From assembly GCA_037951105.1 (NCBI GenBank), contig JBAMJV010008162.1:5001-69000 (forward strand): a stretch of DNA of 64,000 nucleotides. Direction: 5' to 3'. Position numbers and translations under genes: made by a program. This DNA is from Echinarachnius parma. Lineage: Eukaryota; Echinodermata; Echinoidea; Clypeasteroida; Echinarachniidae. Shown piece after piece: positions 48,101 through 59,229 of this stretch; within the stretch, counting starts at the first letter, position 1; the number at the start of each line of letters is the position of its first letter. Under the pieces are notes generated by a model that was not told the DNA's origin, did not search any database, and saw only the letters and a program-made list of their open reading frames with translations.

Positions 48101-49119
48101 CCAACGAAGGGTAAAACAAAAACGCTAAATATGAGCAAAATATGTTGTTGCTAGGTAAAATGTTGTTGCTAGGCAACATAATGGTATCCATGGATAATCT
48201 AAAGTATATACATGTGTGTACCATCATTGTTATCTGAGTACCCAAAGTAATACAGACCTGTAATACAGAAATTTGCCAAGGAAGGGTAACAAAACCGCGC
48301 AAAATATGAGTAAAATATGTTGTTGCTAGGCGAAATGTTGTTGCTAGGCAACAAAATAGTCTCCATTGATAATAATTTGTATTGTATATGTATTTCATTA
48401 TCAATATTTATTGGTGTCTGCTTTGTCTCATTAAAGTTTTTAAACTAAACATTAAATCTTTACAAGTTAAACTGTCTTATACAGCTGGATTGATTCTATA
48501 ATTGTATGGAATCGTACTGTAAAATGACATTTTCATTACAATTGGGGTTTGGTTAAAGGCAAAGAATAACACACATCTATTGATACATTTGGATTGGCAT
48601 GCTTATTTTTCTTGAATTACATCACCTAATAGTCAAAATCAAGTCTACCAAAATTTAATGAATGATTCAGGTATTTTTTTATTTAGTTTTTAAAAGAAAA
48701 ATTGCTTCAGAAAAAGAAAACGCACTCTTTTATGCAAGGATAAAATTGTTGCTAGGGAAAATGATGTTGCTAGGCAACGCATTTTGATTGATATTACCTA
48801 CAAATTATGCCCCATCGTTAGGATGGGTTTTGTCTTTCCACTGAAGGTCTCTTAATCATTAGAAAACAAGTATTTACTGTAAAAAGTCATAATGGAATGT
48901 GTAAATAACTACTCATTTTTTAATCTAGTTGTATTTCTTGAAAAATGGGCGTGGTCTATTCAGTGCTTGTTTCCATGGTGATGCTACAAGTTGCGGCAAT
49001 TTTAATGGTCATTTTCAAAATCTTCAGAAAATTTCCTTTAAAATGAGCAATGTTGTTGCTTTATTCCAGTCCGGTGCATTAAAGTCCAAAAATTTGGCCT
49101 CTCGCCGCTCACCTAATAT
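45200..49119. mobile_element. F4: 3.9-kb foldback with 175-bp tandem repeat in arms
   Basis: Ends GTGAGCGGTGAGAGGCCAAA and its inverse near 49100. Arms exceed 1 kb and match in reverse complement: CCACGCCCATTTTCC against AAAATGGGCGTGG, and ACTTGTAGCATCACCATGG against its inverse. The right arm has TGTTGTTGCTAGGCAACA at 47811, 47986, 48161 and 48336, an exact 175 bp period. The left arm has fewer units (45950-46350). Confidence 0.85.
46370..47640. other. F4 interior
   Basis: Non-repetitive middle of the foldback. No frame above 75 codons and no recognised protein. Scattered GGTTGCTAGG phrases mark the beginning of the right arm near 47510. Confidence 0.5.
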
Positions 49120-50512
49120 GTGTGTCTCCCATGAAAGTCCAAGGCCCCAAAAATGCCCCCCCCCCCCTACATGTACACAAATGTACATAATATACATGTA
49201 CACAGCATCCGCGTTATCTAAAACGAATGACAAAATGTTACAATTGCTTGCCCCGAAATGAAATCGAATGCTCCAAACGTGCTCATCAGGCATGACGGCC
49301 ATGCCGCGTTAAATTGTATGAACCAAGTTTACATTTGGCTGCACATTCGCGAAATCGATTGCCCATAAGGGTCATTTTTCGATAAGTGTATATTTTCGAC
49401 CATCGTGAGATCGTGAAAATCAAAACTGTTTCACCACTTTCTTTCTGTGTGTTTAATATATGTTAACATCTGTAGATTAGGGAAATATGGTTTGGCGCGA
49501 TCTTTAATGGGGCTATGTAATATTTGGGGGGGGGGGGGGGAGGTTTATTAACATGTACACTGTTAATGCGTCATCTCCGTCACAACATTTTTGCACAACT
49601 AGATCGTCGCATTTTAACTGAAGAACATAATTCACTTCTTATTCAATCTTTGTTTGGAAAGAAAGGGTGACTGTGAAAAGAAAAGAAAAACATTGGTCAA
49701 CCATAATCACATTTTTTTCTCTAGAGCCACCATTTATACTTGCCTTGCTGAATAAATAGTGAATTTTGCCAAATAGTTTTGCTTTCAATCAGTGTTATGA
49801 AATTTTCTCAGGAAATTAGGATGAAGAGAGGTACATGATTACGAGTAAATAGATCGCTAAAAATACCAATACAAATATTTTTTTACCAGAGTATAATCTT
49901 TGTTAAAATTTATGCATTTGAACTCAGCGTGACGGAGATGACTGAAGCGTGACGGAAATGACTGAAGCGTGTATTGAACATGTTTAAGAATACATTATAA
50001 TCACATGTTATATAATAATCTCAAATTCATGCAAACTAAGCTTTGTCATAGAATATTTGTCAATTTTGAACAACATTGTGTGTCAATTAACTGAGTTGAC
50101 AATCCAACTAAAACTCACCATCTCAGTCACAAAAGAGCCGTGACGGAGATGACGCGTGACGGAGATGACTATCAGACACATTTAAAGCGCCGATAGCTAA
50201 TGGCAATGTATTTGATACAAATGAGCGATAGTGATGTATGGTTGTTCCGTGGGCACATTCATACAAATGATTAGAAATTCAATCTAACATCTTTATCTAG
50301 CTAATATCAATCGTTCGGAGATGATGATCATCATCTCCGTCACGAAAAAAACGTGACGGAGATGATGCGTGACGGAGATGACATTCAGACACATTTAAAT
50401 CGCTGATAGCTTATAGCAATGTATGCAATACAAATAAGCGATAGTGTTGTATAGTTGTTCCGCGGGGACATTCATACAAATGATTAGAAATTCAATATAA
50501 TATCTTTATCTA

Positions 50513-51899
50513 GGGCTTGGTACGAACAGTCACGTCACGTTCACGTTAACGTCACGTGAACGGTTCTGTACCTTTTGTGAAACAGGTCACCCAAATCTAC
50601 GAAGTGTAGGGTAAAGTGACCCAACAATTTGTCGTTTTCCATGCCGGTAAAACTCGAAGTGTCGCGTTAACCAAATCGTGACGTGAGCGTTTAATCAAGA
50701 TTTTTAAAATTGCAAACGCTTGTTACTAAGACTAGACATACACGCACAAAGAGATTTAAAAATGTCGACGAAAATGCCGATACCCCCTTATCAAATCTTT
50801 TCAATCATTATGTTTATAATATGTACGTGCATAATTCAGAGTAATCTGAGACGATAATATGCAGTTCTGTCATTTAGGTAATGTACAACCATACCACTTG
50901 CATTATTTGTCTTGTTATTGGAGTATTTCTAAAGACGTGTCGTGCGTGGATTTTGGCAAATGTTGATTTCCAGCTGAATTGCTACACGCAGCGGACAATT
51001 CAGTTCGCATACGCCTGAAGTTCCCCCTTAACGGCGTTGTATATGAATGCCTGTGAAAGTGAGTGAGTGAGTGAGTGAGTGAGTGAGTGAGTTGCAGTGA
51101 TCAATGAGTTTAAAAGTAATAAAACAATGATTTGATTAATAGTGTTTATTTATGGTTATTGAATCGAGTCAATCTATCAATTATTCAGTCAATCATTATA
51201 ATGAAACAATCACACCAACCAATCAATATTAAATAAATCAATTAATGTATTTGACATTCGAACTAGCTACTTGTAGGCAGTGGCGTACCCAGGATTTTTT
51301 CAAGGGGTGGGTGTAGGGGGGGGGGATATTTCGTCAGACAAATTGAAGTAAGCGGGGGGAGTGTGGGTAGGGGGCATGGGCGTCGATACTTACGTAATAC
51401 CCATTCATCAGGGGGGGATGGATGAATGGATCATCCCCCCCTGATCAATGGGTATCAATGACAGATCGACGCCCGTGGTAGGGGGTGTCCGTAGAAAATG
51501 ACCGCAGCCGAGGACGAGACCAGGACCGGTCACAAATTTCGAGGCCGAGACCAAGACATCTCTTGAATTATGTAAGGGGGTGGGGATGGGGGTAGGGGGT
51601 GTCCATCCCCCTGCCCCCAGGCCTGTGTACGCCTATAATTGGTATTTACAGTATAGGTAGGACGGGTTCGTTCACGATTAAATTTACCGAGAATTAGTCT
51701 CTTCTCAACGACAATTTACATTAATTTGTTTTACGCAAGCGCCAATTTACGTGAGCTTTCATGAATTGCATATAGTATATCTACAAACTGTTGGGTCACG
51801 TAACCCAACACTTCGTAGATTTGGGTGACCTGTTTCACAAAAGGTACAGAACCTTCACGTGACGTGACGTGAACGTGACGTGACTGTTCGTACCAAGCC
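50513..51899. mobile_element. hAT-like foldback with 8-bp target duplication
   Basis: Ends GGGCTTGGTACGAACAGTCA and its complement, with TTTATCTA on both sides (50505-50512 and 51900-51907). A related uninterrupted sequence with a single TTTATCTA is at about 50292. The 8 bp duplication fits hAT. The arms contain ACGTCACGTTCACG-type strings and GTGACCTGTTTCAC. Inside are (GAGT)n at 51056-51094 and a GTGGCGTACCCAGGA-type repeat at 51275-51640. Confidence 0.85.
51056..51094. repeat. (GAGT)n microsatellite
   Basis: About nine perfect GAGT units. Confidence 0.9.
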
Positions 51900-52706
51900 T
51901 TTATCTAGCTAATATCAAGCGTTCGGAGATGACGCTTAATAAAGGTACGGACCTGGTTTTTGACAAAGATCTCAAAAAAACAATGTTACTTACCTATAGA
52001 CCGGGGAAAAAACGTGTCTCTTCTTTCTACTACCTAGTCCCCCGACATGTTGCTACCACGATCACTCAAATTTAGCATATTTTTGTACCGTAGATGACGG
52101 ACTCAAAATGCGTGACGGAGATGACGCAAAATATCGGGACACACAAAACAGATTCCTTTTTTTTTTTTTTTTTTTATCGTTGCATGTGTGCGTATTTAAT
52201 CTTGGTATTCGTAGTCAACTCATAAAATTGAATTTATTAAGGTATATTAGGACAACAAATATGCATCTTTTTTGAAATGCTGTATTATGATATTTTTACA
52301 TGATGCCATCGTGACATGCGAGTTTGAGGTGGGTGGAACATTAAAAAAATAAAATAAAAAAAAGTATAAGAGTTATCACTTTACTTTTTTTTGTATTTGT
52401 TGATTTTTTACTTACTTGTAAGTCAACACAAAGAGGTAACAAAAAAAAAGCTTTAATTTTTTTTCTATGCGACACCAAAGTAGCGGGACGCAAAACTATA
52501 CACTTATCGAAGAATGACCCATAAATGAACTTCTGTGTCTATTCACGAAAGCTTACGCGTATGCATGAATTCGCTTGCACTTATTCGGAATTAGAAAAAC
52601 CGATACCAACGATACTGCGGCAACGCGCGAATGCGAATGACCCAAAATGAATTCGATTGAAAAAAGTGCAAAAACGAGCGGGAAAACCTATATTTGTGAG
52701 TTTGTG

Positions 52707-52904
52707 TAGTGGCGTAGGATGATCGGGCTGATTTATGGGGGGGGGGGGGGGGGGGCACGCGAATGAGTGTGGGTACACCAGGTATGTATTTCTTTATTTC
52801 ACACAGAGTCCCCTTGTAATGTTTTGTTTAATTGTCAAATTATTTGGGGGCGCGGGGGCCGTGCCCTAGCCCCCCCCCCCCCCCCCCCCACAGCTACGCC
52901 ACTG
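52707..52904. mobile_element. hAT-type MITE, CAGTGGCGTAGC family, copy 1
   Basis: Left AGTGGCGTAGGATGATCGGGCT and then a G-run; right a C-run followed by CAGCTACGCCACTG. The interior has ATGTATTTCTTTATTT and AGTCCCCTTGTAATGTTTTG, as in the copy at 57925. No clear target duplication is left. It lies directly upstream of the signal-peptide exon. Confidence 0.7.
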
Positions 52905-53048
52905 CAACACGCCCTGCGCTACTGTATCGCCCACTTCATCATCTTCATCATATCTGTATTAGCCGTCAAGAGGTGTGGTTGTGTTTGACATCTTCTCTCT
53001 TCAATATCATTCTATTCCGATCTCGCTGCACCGTCCTTGATCTGCAAG
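52905..53048 (+). promoter_or_regulatory. Candidate 5' flank or 5' UTR of the secreted-protein gene
   Basis: After the MITE the sequence turns pyrimidine-rich (CATCTTCTCTCTTCAATATC) and leads into TTGATCTGCAAG before the ATG. No TATA box is seen at a suitable distance. The pyrimidine tract followed by CTGCAAG could be a 3' splice site, in which case the promoter and an untranslated exon are further upstream. Confidence 0.3.
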
Positions 53049-53141
53049 ATGAAGTTGCTTATTCTGTCAATCTGCATCGCAGTCGCATCTGCCGAGTATC
53101 TTCAGCTTGGGAAGTTCACAACTAAGTCATGCAAATGCTGA
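53049..53141 (+). CDS. Signal-peptide exon of a putative secreted protein (exon end uncertain)
   Basis: The ATG at 53049 opens a typical eukaryotic signal peptide: MKLLILSICIAVASA, then EYLQLGK. The hydrophobic core is residues 3-13, and A-S-A before Glu16 gives a good signal peptidase site. The frame reaches a TGA at 53139 after 30 codons, so an intron must start before that if it is a gene start. The GT sites available (53097, 53111 and 53126 areas) are poor donors in phase 2, whereas the exon at 59230 needs phase 1 or 0. Either a small exon is missing in the 6 kb intron, or the pairing is wrong. Same strand, secreted character and GC-rich third positions link it to the downstream exons. 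No family recognised. Confidence 0.45.
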   Translation: MKLLILSICIAVASAEYLQLGKFTTKSCKC

Positions 53142-53867
53142 TCATGATCAGCATTTATTGAATCTAAACATGTTACATATACTTTTTTTGTGGATATTTC
53201 TTTGCTATATGTAGGTCTGACATCCACTATATACCACCCAATACTAATTGAGCCTGGCGCAGTCTCAGTTTGATTTAAGAAATCTAGTTACATTTCCAAA
53301 ATCCACAAAACTTAATTAGAACTCTAGCGGTTCTCATATACCTTGTTGTATTCGTATTACCAATATTGAACAGATTTTTGTTTTCCGAATTCTCTTTCGT
53401 TACAAAGATATTTATGATTTAAGTGTTCGGATTTTAAATTCTCCACGAGCTAATTCCAAATGCATATGTGTATAAAGTATATATAAGTACAACGAGTTAC
53501 TTAATATCACCTTTTCATTTTAGGTAATTACTCGATCATAACACCCTTTTATTTACCATCACATTTCCATACATCGCATACCGGTATCAGATTTCTAGAT
53601 CCCTTCAAGTCAAACATAACATATTCTAAATGGGGGTTTATATCATATAAATCTAACTTCCACTATCACTCGAACAGTATGTCGAGCCAGACACCCAGTA
53701 TTATGTTGCATACATTTTTAGGTACAATGTAATAAACTAAATTATTATGTGTAAATACATTTATTTGCTATCTCATGCGTATTTATTTTTTTGAATTTTT
53801 TAATTGCCATTTCCGTTGGAAGGCGATAACTTTAACCTATTAATTATTTAATTTATATAATATATAA
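53142..53867 (+). other. Intron sequence with a segment shared with the third intron
   Basis: 53285-53600 is similar to 60575-60860, including CATATACCTTGTTGTATTCG, which there reads CATACCTTGTTGTATTCG. Other phrases are ATTACTCGATCATA and the ACTTGACCATATCA equivalent. Both lie a short distance downstream of an exon. No exon is visible here. Confidence 0.45.
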
Positions 53868-54434
53868 TATAGGTTTTCCCATTCATTTTAACACTATTGT
53901 CATTCAATTTCATTAATTCGTCATTCAAATTCGTCCCGAGGAACCACCAGAGCGGAAATCCCAACTTCAATTTCGTCTTTCGTCAATCAATTTAACACAA
54001 TCACCACACAATTTAGTCATTAGGCACACATTTTCGTCAATTGCAAATCAAATTCGTCGGTCACAGTTGCTGAACACATAAAAGCGAAAGCAATTTCGTC
54101 AATTGGCAACCAATTTCGTCAAAACTCCATTCAAATTCGTCCTATGTATTTAGGAGGTAATTTTCTGTTATATATTGTCTTGATGTAATTGTTAAATTGT
54201 AACATTAATTATATAGGGGGTAACACACACACAAACACACACACACGCACACACACATACGTTTAAAACATATCTTCAATCAATTATATATTTTGTTGTA
54301 TAGAAATATATGTAATGTTGTTATGTTTTGTTTTATATATTTTGTAAGAGATTTGAAGTAAATCAAACTGGACTTTTTATTTATTTTGTTTCATCTTGAT
54401 TTGGAAATAAAACAAACAAACAAACAAACACACA

Positions 54435-54470
<36 letters not shown>

Positions 54471-54778
54471 GTTTTCCTATCCCCAACAAAAGGCTATACC
54501 ACCTGACGAATTTGAATGACAAATTCACGAAATTGTTTGCACAATGACGAAATTGAACTTAACATTCACCACCCGCTCAGTGGCCGAGACGAATTCCAAT
54601 GACAATTGACGATTTTGAATGCGAAATATTTGAAATTGGTTGACCAATGACGAAATTGAATGACCATTGACGAAATTGAGGTTGGGATTTACGCTCTGTT
54701 GGTTTCTCGGGACGAAATTGAATGACGAATTAATGAAATTGAATGACAATAGTGTTAAAATGAATGGGAAAACCTATA
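53868..54778. mobile_element. TATAGGTTTTCCCA foldback in intron
   Basis: Ends TATAGGTTTTCCCATTCATT and AATGAATGGGAAAACCTATA are exact inverses. The arms repeat AATTTCGTCATTC phrases. It contains CA microsatellites at 54221-54260 and 54426-54470. Same terminal motif as the GAATTCG-rich family at 43872-45166, with a different interior. Confidence 0.8.
54426..54470. repeat. AAAC/CA microsatellite
   Basis: ACAAACAAACAAACAAACAC followed by (CA)n. Confidence 0.9.
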
Positions 54779-56341
54779 TATATGTTAAGCTTGTTCTATT
54801 TTAATGCATTATACATTGTAAACTGACTTGTATGATTTTTCGGACTATTTACATAGTGAATTATTAAAGAGACCAAAATGAAATTGAATTCGAAATGAAG
54901 TGAATTAACCCTATATAATAAGGCCGGGGGCCAAGTTGCCCCCCCCCCCCCCTCCGCGAGTTTTCGATTGCTCCGGAACGCGTTAAGATGACACCCCGCT
55001 GCTTGACCGTGACTTTTTCTTTGGGGTCTTGCGCATCTTTTAAAACAAAATTTTCGAAAATAGGACCTACCGTTACGAAGTCAAGGGACCTTTTGTCTAT
55101 GCATGTCAGCCCGAAAATCACTCAATGTCGTGATTTGTGTACAAAACATATGGAAATATCAATTTTCGTAAAAGGAGATATTATATCATTGGTTATTTGG
55201 TCTTGGTTACATTATAGGGTGTTTGTTTTGGGGGTCAAAATAGCTAAATTATAGATAGAAATAAAATAAACAACAAAAACAATAAAGTTAAAAAAGCACA
55301 GAAATACATAAGAAATTATAAAAACAATAGAAAACATAAGGAAGAACCTGGCTCTTGCCATTTTCGCGCACTTTCACGGAATCATGAATATCTTTCAAAC
55401 TATTGAAGCTACCCCCTACAAACCATATACTGTTGGAAAGCTGAGAATGTGAGGAATCCAAATAAGTAAACCGTTAGAAAATAGGACTTATAATAATAGC
55501 TCAAAAGGCAAATATATATTTAAAAAAAAAAAAAAAATTTGACATGCCATCATTCAAATCGCATCTTCTAAACATTGTAGGGGTATACATCTTTGTTAAT
55601 GTAAACATAGAAACTACAGTGATAGAAAAACAATCTAATGGTGGCTTTTCCTAATATTCATCCATCTTCCTATTGAAATAAAAAAAATAAAAAAAATCAG
55701 CAATGGGACACAAAACATAACATTTTTTTTTTTTCTGTAGAGATACCTCTAAAAGCCACCATTATTCTCTTCATCTCAGAAAAATGAACAATCTCTCCAA
55801 ATTTCATTGAGTTTGAGTGAATACTTTTCAAGTTTTTAGAATTTTAGTCTAAAAAATCTGATTTTCGGCAAGCTTGAAAGGTCATATACAATATTGATAT
55901 TTGTTAGACTCAAATGTGACATGAAAAAATATAGGAACATAGCGGGATAAATAGTCGGTAGTTGGTTCAATGGAAGTTTAGGGTATGTTAATCACCTATA
56001 AAATGCCATGTTTATTTTCTGCATGACATTAGATGTTGCTGCTTCACCCTAAAAAAAAGAGAAACCCTATTTGGAGGGTAAAAATTTTGATTTGGGACAA
56101 TTTTATTTGGTCTATTTATGAAAAGTACAATTAAAAATCTCCAATCTAAGCCAGAAAATAATCACTTTCGGCCCCCAAAATGTACAACATTGATAACGAA
56201 ATCCTTAATTTGTCCTTTTAATAGCTACCCTCTACCCCACAATGTATGTATTTTCTTAAAGCTTAGAATCCATGGATCATTTTAAGATACAAATCTCAAT
56301 TTTGGTGAAAAAATAAATGAATACCCCACTTGGCCCCTTAA
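54779..56341. other. Unassigned intron sequence
   Basis: AT-rich. A C-run at 54939 follows GGCCGGGGGCCAAGTTG. An 85-codon minus-strand frame (54864-55121) has fairly even composition but no recognised domain or splice sites. Poly-A/T stretches occur at 55520, 55690 and 55722. Confidence 0.4.
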
Positions 56342-56870
56342 AGGGGTAGTTTAGTTTTGGTAGAGAGGGCGCTGCACATTACAATTTGTTTGTGAGGTAA
56401 TGAAAAACTGAGTGTCGAATTTGAGAGAACATGCAATTTTAATGGCAGAATAAACTTTATTTGGTCAAAATCGACCCAGAAATGGCTGAAATATCAATAA
56501 ACATATTTGATCTTATAATTATTTGGGGCCCAAATAATTAGATGATTTTTTCAAAAAATTAAAAAAATGCTTGCACTTTTCAAAAATTGTCAAACGTGTT
56601 TTTTAAATAGTTGTTGATGATCTCTCTATTTAATCAATTTTTCAATAAAACATCACATGCATAATATGAAAAATGGTTTAAACCAATGCCTTTTTTAGAA
56701 AGCGCCCTCATGTGTTTTATAGCTCTTTTTGGATGATTACCGACTTTTTACTTAGTCGTTTGTAATTTTGTATACCTTTCGAGCATGGTGGAGTTATAAC
56801 TATTAGTTTATAATGTTACTGTCCAGGTTTGGTTACTAAAGTTCAGCCTTACCAAAACTGTACTACCCCT
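56342..56870 (+). mobile_element. TTAA MITE, AGGGGTAG family
   Basis: TTAA at 56338-56341 and 56871-56874. Same orientation and interior landmarks as 15212-15751 (AGAGGGCGCTGCAC near the start, GAGCATGGTGGAGTTATAAC near the end). Confidence 0.9.
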
Positions 56871-57015
56871 TTAACATGCGTGCACATTTTCACGGCGATC
56901 GGCCGCTTCGCGGCCGAGATCTTAAGGGGAGGGGGGGGGGGGGCATAATGCCCCCGCCCCCCCCCCCCCCCCGGCCGTAGAAAGACCTCAAATAGCCCGG
57001 CCTTTTTAGGGTTAA

Positions 57016-57559
57016 ATGGATAGTTGAGTTCTGGTAGAGAGAGTACAGTTTTAGTCAAACTGATACTGAAACATGCACCATTACATTACAGACTAATACT
57101 TAAACTCCATCATGCTCAAAAGGAATACAACAATTACAAACGACTAAGTACAAAGCTTGTTATCATTCAAAAAGAGCTGTTTAAACTAAAGAGGGCGCTT
57201 TCAAAAAATGCATTTGTTTAAACCATTTTAAATAACATATTGTGCATGTGATGTTTTGTTTAAATAGTGATTAGATAGAGCGATAATCAACAACTATCTA
57301 AAAACCTCTTTTGAACATTTTTGAAAAGAGGAAGCATTTTAAAACGAATTTCAAAATTCTCTAATAAACCTGGGGCCCCAGCTTTATTACAAATTGTTAT
57401 ATTTATGGATATTTCAGCCGTCTCTGAACCGATTTTGATCAAACAAAGATGATTTTATTATTTAAATATTATGCTCTTTCAAATTTTACACTCAGTTTTT
57501 CATTACCTCACAAAAAAAAAGTAGTCTAGCGCCTTCTCTACCAAAACTCAACTATCCCT
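57016..57559 (-). mobile_element. TTAA MITE, AGGGGTAG family, diverged and inverted
   Basis: TTAA at 57012-57015 and TTAC at 57560-57563. Ends read ATGGATAGTTGAGTTCTGG and CCAAAACTCAACTATCCCT. Orientation is opposite to its neighbour at 56342. Its complement supplies the uninterrupted version of the site where the inner element at 15212 inserted. Confidence 0.85.
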
Positions 57560-57591
57560 TTACAACTTTATCTCGGTAATACAACCATCGA

Positions 57592-57630
57592 TTATTATTA
57601 TTATTATTATTATTTTTTTTTTTGGGGGGG
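57592..57630. repeat. (ATT)n plus poly-T and poly-G
   Basis: ATTATTATTATT then T and G runs. Confidence 0.9.
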
Positions 57631-57709
57631 GGGATTTCGCTCTAGTAACTGACCAGTTATTTTCAGGTGGATGGACAAATTATTAAAACAACTTGAGGGT
57701 GCACATAAT

Positions 57710-57905
57710 CATCATTTTCATCATCATCATCATCATCATCATCATGTTCGTTAATAAAAAGCTCATCATCACCATCATCGTCATCACTACCACCATTATC
57801 TTCTTCATCATCATCATCATCATCATCACCACAACCACCACCATAGTCATCATCGTTGTCGTCATCGTCATCATCATCATCATATTATCATCATCATCAT
57901 TTGTA
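57710..57905. repeat. (CAT)n imperfect microsatellite, first block
   Basis: CATCATCAT with CAC, GTC and TTC interruptions. It ends in TTGTATTATTAAAAGGGTCATCAA, the phrase that recurs at 58723 at the end of part of the second block. Confidence 0.9.
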
Positions 57906-57924
57906 TTATTAAAAGGGTCATCAA

Positions 57925-58111
57925 CAGTGGCGTAGCGTGGTCGGACTGATTGGGGGGGGGGGGGGGCACGAAAATTATTGGGGGGGGCACACCTTATGTA
58001 TTTCTTTGTTTTTTCAAAAAATTTCCCCTTATGTTTTCTATTGTTTTTTGAAATTATTGGGGGGGGGGGGGGGGCACGTGCCCCCCCGTGCCCCCCGTAG
58101 CTACGCCACTG
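57925..58111. mobile_element. hAT-type MITE, CAGTGGCGTAGC family, copy 2
   Basis: Ends CAGTGGCGTAGC and GCTACGCCACTG are exact inverses, and GTCATCAA is on both sides (57917-57924 and 58112-58119). The paralogous flank at 58728-58750 reads AAAAGGGTCATCAATATTAA with one copy. The interior has G-runs, CACCTTATGTATTTCTTTG and CCCCTTATGTTTTCTATTG. 187 bp, noncoding. Confidence 0.95.
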
Positions 58112-58129
58112 GTCATCAATATTAAAGTG

Positions 58130-58290
58130 AAACCAGAATATAAAGTGTCTAACTCCACGACAATTAATTGGAGCTTTCACATTTCTCTTCTACCGTGTTG
58201 TTTGGCTCATGGTAAGAGAAGAATAAAATAGGGTTCGATTATTTTTCAATGCCCCTTTAATATGACGATATCTATCATTGATAATCATTC
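58130..58290 (-). mobile_element. Fragment of the AGTGATCC TTAA element, inverted
   Basis: Reverse complement of 29060-29215: TAAAGTGTCTAACTCCAC, CTCTTCTACCGTGTTG and GAATAAAATAGGGTT. One end is retained in altered form (TTAAAGTGAAACC). Confidence 0.65.
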
Positions 58291-58459
58291 AACTCAAGAG
58301 CGTTATTGAACGGTCATACACCTCATACACGTTATACAGTAAATCGTTGTAAAAGCTGACGCAAATGTTCGCTTTTTTAACCAGGAAAGCAGTGGGTTTT
58401 TTTCAATGAAACTTTCACACATCATTCGGACATATCTTACAATGATTTTGGTTTCACTC

Positions 58460-59215
58460 GTCATCATCATCATTAACTTTATCTAAAGCTCATCACCATC
58501 ATAGTCATCAACATCATCATTACCACCACCATGCACCATCATCATCATCATCGTCATAATCATCATCACCATCATCCTTACCATCACCATCATCATCATC
58601 ACCCATTATCATCATCATCATCATCATTATCATCACCATCACCACCATTATCATTATCATTATTATCATCATTATCATCATCATCATCATCATCATCAAC
58701 ATTGCTATAATCATAATTGTTTATTATTAAAAGGGTCATCAATATTAATATCCTCGTCTTCATCATCATTATCATTATCAAAAAGCTCATCCCCATCATC
58801 AACATCATCTTTACCATCATTATCATTATCATCATCATCATCCTCACCATCATAGCCATCAACATCATCATTACCACCACCACCAGTATCATCATCATCA
58901 TCACCATCACCAACATCATCATCATCATCATAATCATCATCACCATCATCACCATCATCATTATCATCATCATCATAATCATCATCACCATCATAATTAT
59001 TATCATCATCATCATCATAATCATCATCATCATTATCATCATCATCATTATCATCATCATCATCACCATCACCATCACCACCATCACCGTCACCCCCATC
59101 ATCATCACCCCCAACCACCGTCATCATTGTCACCACCATCCTCATCATCATCATCACCACCACCATCATCATCATTGTCACCACCACCATCACCATTATC
59201 ATGATTACCACCCTT
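58460..59215. repeat. (CAT)n imperfect microsatellite, second block, to the splice acceptor
   Basis: About 750 bp of CAT/CAC/CATTAT repeats, interrupted near 58705-58760. Pyrimidine-bearing and low in AG, it runs to within 15 bp of the acceptor at 59229. It generates long Met/Asp/Ile/His frames that are not genes. Confidence 0.95.
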
Positions 59216-59229
59216 ATCGTACCATGCAG

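Larger units (their letters stand above)
49369..52520. mobile_element. TIR element with repeated CGTGACGGAGATGAC motifs
   Basis: Ends GGGTCATTTTTCGATAAGTG and CACTTATCGAAGAATGACCC. ATAA lies on both sides, while the related uninterrupted sequence at about 44990 has one, so the target duplication is 4-5 bp. The motif GTGACGGAGATGA or its complement occurs at least ten times (for example 49575, 49931, 50141, 50158, 50330, 50351, 50368, 52118). Contains a hAT-like element at 50513-51899. No transposase frame is present. Confidence 0.75.
49331..52695. mobile_element. ATAGGTTTTCCCG family copy split by a 3.15-kb insertion
   Basis: The pieces 49331-49368 (GGCTGCACATTCGCG) and 52521-52695 (ATAAATGAACTTCTGTGTC to GAGCGGGAAAACCTATA) together match 44960-45166. 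The insertion occupies 49369-52520. The left half of this copy was not located. Confidence 0.7.
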
